Source: Corydoras sp. C115
Lineage: Eukaryota; Chordata; Actinopteri; Siluriformes; Callichthyidae
DNA length: 64,000 nt
Assembly: GCA_019802505.1 (NCBI GenBank)
Contig: JAFMOC010000006.1
Location: 4,869,501 to 4,933,500 of the forward strand
Direction: 5' to 3'
In this document: piece by piece, positions 61,166 through 64,000 of the stretch
Layout of the letters: each line of letters begins with the position of its first letter
How positions within the stretch are numbered: position 1 is the first letter of the stretch
Notes under the pieces: generated by a model
Database searches by the model: none
What the model was told of the DNA's origin: nothing
Seen by the model: only the letters and a program-made list of their open reading frames with translations
Position numbers and translations under genes: made by a program

Positions 61166-64000
61166 TGGATGTTGTCTATCCTGGTAGATAGGTATTTGTG
61201 AAGCAAAAATTATATAGTTACATTAAATCTTTATTTTAAATGTATATACAGTACTTAAATAATTTGACTTAATTTGGGTGGCATTGTGCTTTGCATGTCT
61301 GCCTCTTAGGTCGTATTCTTCATTACATTCTAATAAAATGAAGGTTTCTGAGGTTGGATACAAGAAAAAAAGTCGCTAAAACAACATTACATTTTGATGA
61401 CTCTAAGTTCAGACCCAGTTCATCTATGAATAATTTAGGTTTCAGAATTGTTTCTGATCTCACTTTTACTTCGAACATAAGCAAGATTGCTAGAACTTTT
61501 TACCATATTACATCTCCATACTAAGAATTTCTTTTTTTAAATATAACTCATGATTTACAACCCTAATGCTGGATTGGTTGTTGAATGCTTTTCTAACAGG
61601 ATGTTCCAATAAATTATTACCTAAACTTCAAAATACTTCACCGTTACAAAGCTACAAGGCTCCTCAATTTTGGAAAAGCCTTCCTGTCACAGTTTCAGAT
61701 TCTAAATCAATCTTTCAAAATATATTCCACTCACATTTATTTACTTAAAAGTTTAATTAATCCCTGTAGTTAATAGTGTAAAGCTCAGGTTAAACTTTTG
61801 CTAAAATGCTGATAGTATGGAGAGTTCTCTTGATGGGGTTGTTTGGCTCTGCAGTGTCTGTTAATTTTAGTCATGGTGCTCTACTCTCATACTGCACTGT
61901 CTAATACTGTCTGCTACACGATTAAAATATCTTACCATTTTTACCAATGATTAATGCAACTTAGATGATTCAACTCAAACAAACTATTGTTGAACTTACA
62001 CACATATTTCTGATGGACAAACATAGACTGATGTTTGGTCTGCAATCTTGCCATAATGTTACAGTGAAGGCCTTTGAGCACATTCATGTTTAATAAGGAT
62101 CAGAATATTACATTACTGAATTGATTCATATAGTTTATTCTTTACTTAACATATGACATTAGGTTTATTTTGGACAGAGCGCTTAAATATATACATTGAT
62201 TATAAGTATATTATGAGTGTTTTACACCTGTTAACACTGCCTGGCTGGTCAAGGAGGATAATAAAAACAAAACGATTAAAACTTTCAGGGGTTATATAAA
62301 TAAGTGAATTTGAACACCTAAGCATTAATGTACATTTGAAGGAGGTAATTTAAATATATGGTGAGTCAGATGAAGTGAATTGAATGCCTTTTCCTGTTAT
62401 TTCTGTAGTTGCTTCCATACCTGCAATCCAATTTGACTGGCTTTGAGGGGCTGCACATCCTTAACTTTCAAAAAAACGATGTGGTTCTTAACAGCAAGAT
62501 TAACTCAACAAAACAAGTGACCTCTAATATCACCAAGCCTGTGCATTGTTTGAATGAAGCCATTTGTAATCCAGGATCTAATCAACTTAAAGCAGATATC
62601 TCTTCTATGTCAGCAGAAGCAGCAGGTAACCCTATAACAGGTTTTAGTATATTTTTATTGCAACATTTTGGGGATATTTTCTTATATTTATATGCACATG
62701 AAAACATGACCCCTAGGTGTAAATGGAAATCCATGCGAGTATTTGGACTGTGATGAGTTTTCTCACTGCGTTGTCAACACTCTAACCTCGGAAGCTGAGT
62801 GTCTGTGTGACCCTGGCTACAGCATGGTGAATGGCATGAGCTGTCGGAGCGTCTGTAACCTCGAGTCTAACTACTGTCTGAATGAAGGTGTATGTGAGAA
62901 CATACCAGGCCAAGGGGTCATATGCAGGTACTATATTTGTATTTTATAAATCAATCTTAATTTTAATATGTGTTTCCATGATACAACAGATGTGGTTCTT
63001 GAATTCCTCTTTAATTGTATGCTCATTTCTTGATTGATTTAATTATTATTTAAATAATAAATTGGGGTTTTATTCTTGGCACACTATCTGTATTTAAGCA
63101 CTGGATTTCTACTGTTCCCCAAAATTAGTCTTTGTCTAAGATATTTTCATAAAGACACTTCAATGTACATTATATTGCCAACATATTTAATTACCTTTAT
63201 CTTTTGATGTTAGTAATAAATTATAAGCCATAGATAAGTGTAGCATTGATACTCACACATATTACACATATTTTGGACAATTATATGCTAATTACGTATA
63301 TGCTGACATTTTCTCTGACTTTAAAGCAGGGCATATAAAGACGTGGTTTATAGAATTTTGGGTGGATGAATATAAAATGACCTACATAAGTATCCTGGTT
63401 ACATTTCCATCTAGATGACTTAAATCACTGAGATGAATTGACTTGTTAATAGTGAGCAGAGAGCTTCCTGTTCAAAGTCTATGCTTAATTACACAAATCT
63501 TTTTCTGACTTAATGGTCAAAAATGCACACACTTTTCTTGTTAAGGCTAAATGGGAAGATGCCATTTGCAATACTCCAACAGGTTTTCTTTTTTCTAGAT
63601 GCCCAGCAGGAAAATACTGGTATTACCAAGGTGCACGGTGTGATGAGCTGGTAACTGTTCCAGTAGACCCGTTTCTTCTTGTAGCTTGCCTGGTGGGAAG
63701 TCTCATGGGAGCATGTGCTGTAATTGGGACACTCATTTTCATAAATAAAAAGTGCATACGAACTAGAAAAACAGTGACACTAGTGTAAGTACATTCATTT
63801 TCCTTTTTTTTGTTTGCTTTTTATCTTGAATCTGCTTCAGTTTATCATGTCACATGCTGCTTCTGATGTACTGTATGTGTTAAAGAAATGAAGTGAAGAT
63901 CTCACCTGATCTACATTACAGGCATTCCAATCCTTTTCTTCCGCTAGAGGGAATGATGAGAGTGAATCCAATTTTTGAAAGTGATGATGGTAGCTTGACT
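44772..64000 (+). CDS. impg1: Interphotoreceptor matrix proteoglycan 1-like, 15 exons, 3' end cut off
   Basis: SEA- and EGF-containing proteoglycan of the matrix around photoreceptor outer segments. Exons: 44772-44838, 48199-48420, 50380-50546, 50645-50688, 50781-50812, 50901-50944, 51032-51154, 53331-53389, 54258-54433, 54526-54732, 56107-56795, 62409-62625, 62717-62927, 63599-63784, 63922-64000. All introns are GT-AG and phases agree, giving 841 codons to the window edge. Layout: signal peptide (1-22), furin-like site RLKR (63-66), IMPG N-terminal domain (GVKVC, VCQEAVWEAF), SEA1 (about 193-312), a 270-residue Ser/Thr-rich stretch, SEA2 (about 574-680), EGF-like pair (683-767), membrane span (about 778-801), cytoplasmic tail. 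IFLDRVPDTLEYQ and VPDH match IMPG1 rather than IMPG2, as does the neighbour htr1b. The membrane span and tail, however, resemble IMPG2, since human IMPG1 lacks them. Confidence 0.88.
44839..48198 (+). other. impg1 intron 1
   Basis: 3.4 kb, mostly AT-rich unique DNA without recognised genes. Frames at 45919-46185 and 47067-47297 have no family resemblance. The GC-rich block 47455-47890 is listed separately. Confidence 0.6.
47455..47890. repeat. GC-rich block with imperfect tandem repeat
   Basis: Within AT-rich intron 1 the composition jumps. Two imperfect units of about 62 bases share CCCGGGA, CGGCTACGCGG and TGCGTACGCCG (47466-47515 and 47525-47565). They are followed by CG-rich DNA to about 47645 and then an A/T-rich 3' part ending in CCCCAGGCAACC. 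It looks inserted. The class is unknown; a retroelement end or satellite piece is possible. Frames through it on both strands are not convincing genes. Confidence 0.6.
48199..48420 (+). CDS. impg1: impg1 exon 2: propeptide and furin-like site
   Basis: 74 codons (residues 23-96) after the acceptor TTTTTACAG. Contains ARNRLKRSS, a dibasic R-x-K-R site at the place of the human TKRS cleavage, then NTGVKVCCEENMEEVIANHK, matching the start of the IMPG N-terminal domain. Confidence 0.92.
48530..48877 (-). mobile_element. V-SINE in impg1 intron 2
   Basis: Reverse-orientation full copy, ending CACCATGCCGCCCT. A diverged target duplication is visible: ACATTGCTTTTTCTTAAA on the left (about 48509) and ACATTGCCTTTTTTAA on the right (48879). 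Frames through it are artefacts. Confidence 0.88.
48900..49290. repeat. Old dispersed repeat piece
   Basis: TTGCAGATATTTTTATCCAAAACAACTTGCACG-type text (two adjacent words, 48940-48970) resembles the SINE tail at 39590. 49140-49240 (TCTTCAGATGTTTCCTGATG, GAGAGATAATTACACCATTT) resembles 26810-26930. Diverged and of uncertain class. Confidence 0.4.
49907..50222 (+). mobile_element. V-SINE just upstream of impg1 exon 3
   Basis: Head GGTGGCACGGTGGCTTAGTG; the B box is deleted (CCTGAATCCC); shortened V domain; GGATGGAT end. Flanked by 13-bp near-duplicates ATAAAAAGAATCT (49894-49906) and ATAAAAAGATTCT (50223-50235). It ends 157 bases before exon 3. Confidence 0.9.
50380..50546 (+). CDS. impg1: impg1 exon 3: IMPG N-terminal domain
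   Basis: Encodes VCQEAVWEAFQIFLDRVPDT, LEYQQWLHVCQSDSLCVDDL and an NFSSNQEHF segment with an N-glycosylation sequon. Strong IMPG1 match. Ends phase 0 at AGG/GTTAGA. Confidence 0.94.
50645..50944 (+). CDS. impg1: impg1 exons 4-6: three small exons
   Basis: Exons 50645-50688 (44 bases), 50781-50812 (32) and 50901-50944 (44). Joining the two 44-base exons directly gives an early stop. Including the 32-base exon (TTTTAACAG acceptor, GTAACT donor) restores the frame and gives KVLPIADTIQDELSSTLATP, then ASQKKCSMVHEGQHTTESEK. An (AC)n run lies at 50698-50720. This linker precedes SEA1. Confidence 0.8.
51032..51154 (+). CDS. impg1: impg1 exon 7: start of SEA1
   Basis: 41 codons, IKVPAVMHILEFTVAVNDPS to INHKLHEQ, corresponding to the first strand and helix of the SEA fold in IMPG1. 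Acceptor is GCCTAAAG, donor GTGAGA. Confidence 0.9.
51535..53240 (-). mobile_element. Decayed Tc1-like transposon in impg1 intron 7
   Basis: The left end ACATTTCAAAAGTATTCACC and the right end region (GTAACAAAATAGGTAAAAAG, then AAGTGGAAACACTTTTGC) correspond to the inverted ends of a well-known fish Tc1-like family. Between them are fragments in order: ACAACCTGGAATTAAAACAG, CCACATCTAGCCACTGGGAT, GGATTAAGGTCTAG, TTTTTTATAACCCAACCCTG. Heavily deleted. It contains a younger V-SINE at 51859-52215. Confidence 0.78.
51859..52215 (+). mobile_element. V-SINE nested in Tc1 relic
   Basis: Complete head and tail with a small duplication in the tail (GCCCCATACAGAGT, then GCCCCATATAGAGT). Flanked by the 12-bp duplication GGTTTCTCTTGG (51847-51858 and 52216-52227). 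Confidence 0.93.
53331..53389 (+). CDS. impg1: impg1 exon 8: SEA1 middle
   Basis: Encodes MLHIFSTIPGFKEIQLLEN plus a split codon (phase 2), the IF--LPGFK motif of the SEA fold. Acceptor GTCGTTTCAG, donor GTGAGT. Confidence 0.92.
53500..53695 (+). repeat. 3' end of an L2-like LINE or related SINE
   Basis: TCATTTGTAAGTCATTTTGG, then ATAAAAGCGTCTGCTAAATG is the tail seen in the SINEs at 39545 and 60493. The preceding text (TGGTGTTATTTCATGGTGCT, ACCAGTTTCTTGGTTTCTCC) is like the 3' region of fish L2-type elements, from memory. In impg1 intron 8. Confidence 0.55.
54258..54433 (+). CDS. impg1: impg1 exon 9: end of SEA1
   Basis: Encodes PGAVAVHYALVFETETDSTG, then FADKFDAEVKLKDMVLKVLR and SLPLDIHSLIFKP. 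It matches the last SEA1 strands and the following helix in IMPG1. Phase 2 in, phase 1 out. Confidence 0.92.
54526..54732 (+). CDS. impg1: impg1 exon 10: start of Ser/Thr-rich region
   Basis: 69 codons rich in Ser, Thr, Glu and Lys (TVSFTSVTAPSSSTVTEDTR), a likely O-glycosylated stretch. Good splice sites (CCTTACAG, GGTAATG). It has little sequence conservation of its own, so it rests on phase and position. Confidence 0.82.
54733..56106 (+). other. impg1 intron 10
   Basis: 1.4 kb of AT-rich DNA, no recognised repeat or gene. Confidence 0.55.
56107..56795 (+). CDS. impg1: impg1 exon 11: mucin-like region and start of SEA2
   Basis: 230 codons (residues 381-610). A Ser/Thr/Pro-rich mucin-like stretch leads to LVPDHVSPVDVQYASTLAST, aligning with the human VPDHF segment. 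It then enters SEA2: LVVFFSIHVNNMMFSEDLFN and SSVEYKTLANNFLDL. The ATG at 56187 inside it is not a start. Donor is GTAGGT. Confidence 0.92.
58677..58762 (-). mobile_element. V-SINE tail fragment
   Basis: Reverse tail only: TATCTTCCGCTTAATCCTCT, GGGGAAAACGTTTTGAGTGC, TGGGCAGATACACATAGGAC. Stops before the V domain. Confidence 0.8.
60195..60440 (+). mobile_element. L2 LINE reverse-transcriptase C-terminal fragment
   Basis: The plus-strand translation includes ILLLIFKALNGFATFYLS, then RSSGTGLLTAHKFKL, the characteristic C-terminal words of L2-clade reverse transcriptases. Frame breaks are present. Confidence 0.72.
60493..60719 (-). mobile_element. tRNA-headed SINE with L2-type tail
   Basis: Same family and orientation as 39545-39772: tail AGCAGATGCTTTTATCCAAA, TACTTACC-type body words (GAGTAATAAGGGTTATGAAT, CTTGCTCAAGGACC), and head complement ACTAACCACTGAGCTATCAT. 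Bordered on both sides by (AAT)n. Confidence 0.83.
60763..61110 (-). mobile_element. V-SINE inserted in (AAT)n
   Basis: Reverse copy with a complete V domain complement (GGAGAACCCGGAGGAAACCC) and B box complement GGATTCGAACC. The head has lost about 12 bases (GAGGCGAACCACTAAGCCAC) between the A box and the CGTTCG position. Confidence 0.92.
61340..61745 (+). mobile_element. L2 LINE fragments, internally deleted
   Basis: Plus-strand translation near 61430-61520 gives LGFRIVSDLTFTSNISKIAR, and 61650-61740 gives APQFWKSLPVTVSDSKSIF, both in L2 reverse-transcriptase order with a large part missing between. Together with 60195-60440 it shows L2 debris in this intron. Confidence 0.65.
62409..62625 (+). 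CDS. impg1: impg1 exon 12: end of SEA2
   Basis: Encodes LLPYLQSNLTGFEGLHILNF, then QKNDVVLNSKINSTKQVTSN. Matches human IMPG1 LVPYLRSNLTGF. At the site of the human NGSVIV turn, where SEA domains can cleave themselves between G and S, this protein has KNDVVL. Three sequons (NLT, NST, NIT). Confidence 0.94.
62717..62927 (+). CDS. impg1: impg1 exon 13: EGF-like domains
   Basis: NPCEYLDCDEFSHCVVN, then AECLCDPGYS gives the first EGF-like unit. CNLESNYCLNEGVCENIPGQ and GVICR start the second, which resembles the second EGF-like unit of IMPG2. Phase 1 in, phase 2 out. Confidence 0.94.
63599..63784 (+). CDS. impg1: impg1 exon 14: EGF end and transmembrane segment
   Basis: CPAGKYWYYQGARCDEL closes the second EGF-like unit. 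FLLVACLVGSLMGACAVIGT and LIFI form a 24-residue hydrophobic span, followed by NKKCIRTRK, a basic stop-transfer stretch. This makes the protein a type I membrane protein. Confidence 0.94.
63922..64000 (+). CDS. impg1: impg1 exon 15: cytoplasmic tail, cut by window end
   Basis: After the acceptor CTACATTACAG, phase 2. Encodes HSNPFLPLEGMMRVNPIFES and DDGSLT, still open at 64000. VNPIFES resembles the YNPVYES word of the IMPG2 tail. Confidence 0.88.

Larger units (their letters stand above)
56796..62408 (+). other. impg1 intron 11, repeat-rich
   Basis: 5.6 kb splitting SEA2. Contains TACATG repeats at 56998-57018, a V-SINE tail fragment, two L2 LINE pieces, and two SINEs in an (AAT)n tract. Frames at 57183-57491, 58408-58677 and 58966-59184 have no family resemblance. 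Unlisted parts show nothing. Confidence 0.6.

Noticed and set aside
60195..61745. Exons or a gene within impg1 intron 11
   Set aside because: The matching words belong to L2 reverse transcriptase and are broken by stops and deletions.
62409..62753. Separate gene beginning at 62409
   Set aside because: The first codon is TTG directly after a splice acceptor and continues SEA2 of impg1.
44772..64000. Calling the proteoglycan IMPG2 because of its membrane span
   Set aside because: N-terminal domain, SEA1 and linker words match IMPG1 better, and the neighbour is htr1b; the span alone is not decisive.

Overview
The window is nuclear DNA of a ray-finned fish (teleost). The evidence is intron-containing vertebrate genes whose proteins read as Sox11, collectin-11, a 5-HT1B-type serotonin receptor and an IMPG1-type photoreceptor-matrix proteoglycan. 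The AT-rich intergenic DNA is also packed with typical teleost repeats: tRNA-headed V-SINEs, Tc1/mariner relics, L2 LINE pieces and hAT-like elements. The V-SINE type and abundant Tc1 copies would suit an ostariophysan such as a catfish, but that is an impression, not a determination. There is no bacterial, organellar or viral content.

Layout. 1-6150: gene-free flank with SINEs and a Tc1 relic. 6155-7171 (-): single-exon sox11-like transcription factor. 7400-31000: a gene desert of about 24 kb with nested transposons, a (CT)n(AT)n(AG)n palindrome, a 57-bp tandem repeat, an almost complete Tc1 transposon (24738-26334) and a few repeat-free stretches that could hold regulatory DNA. 31168-35867 (-): colec11, reconstructed as six coding exons giving exactly 271 residues, plus a 5' untranslated exon. 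35900-40300: SINE-rich spacer with two dimeric SINEs. 40786-41883 (+): single-exon htr1b-like GPCR. 44772-64000 (+): impg1-like gene, 15 coding exons reconstructed with compatible splice phases; it runs off the right edge.

The genes are not an operon or pathway. Human SOX11 and COLEC11 lie on 2p25, and HTR1B and IMPG1 on 6q14, so the order joins two human blocks. The most interesting observations are protein-level. The impg1 product keeps two EGF-like units, a membrane span and a cytoplasmic tail that human IMPG1 lacks. Its second SEA domain has lost the Gly-Ser cleavage pair. Colec11 has WVD in place of the calcium-binding WND motif. The receptor lacks one residue in intracellular loop 2. 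In the repeats there is a chimeric SINE subfamily with a new head, a fold-back mutation in a Tc1 relic, and SINEs inserted into one (AAT)n microsatellite. I found no convincing new multi-gene system.
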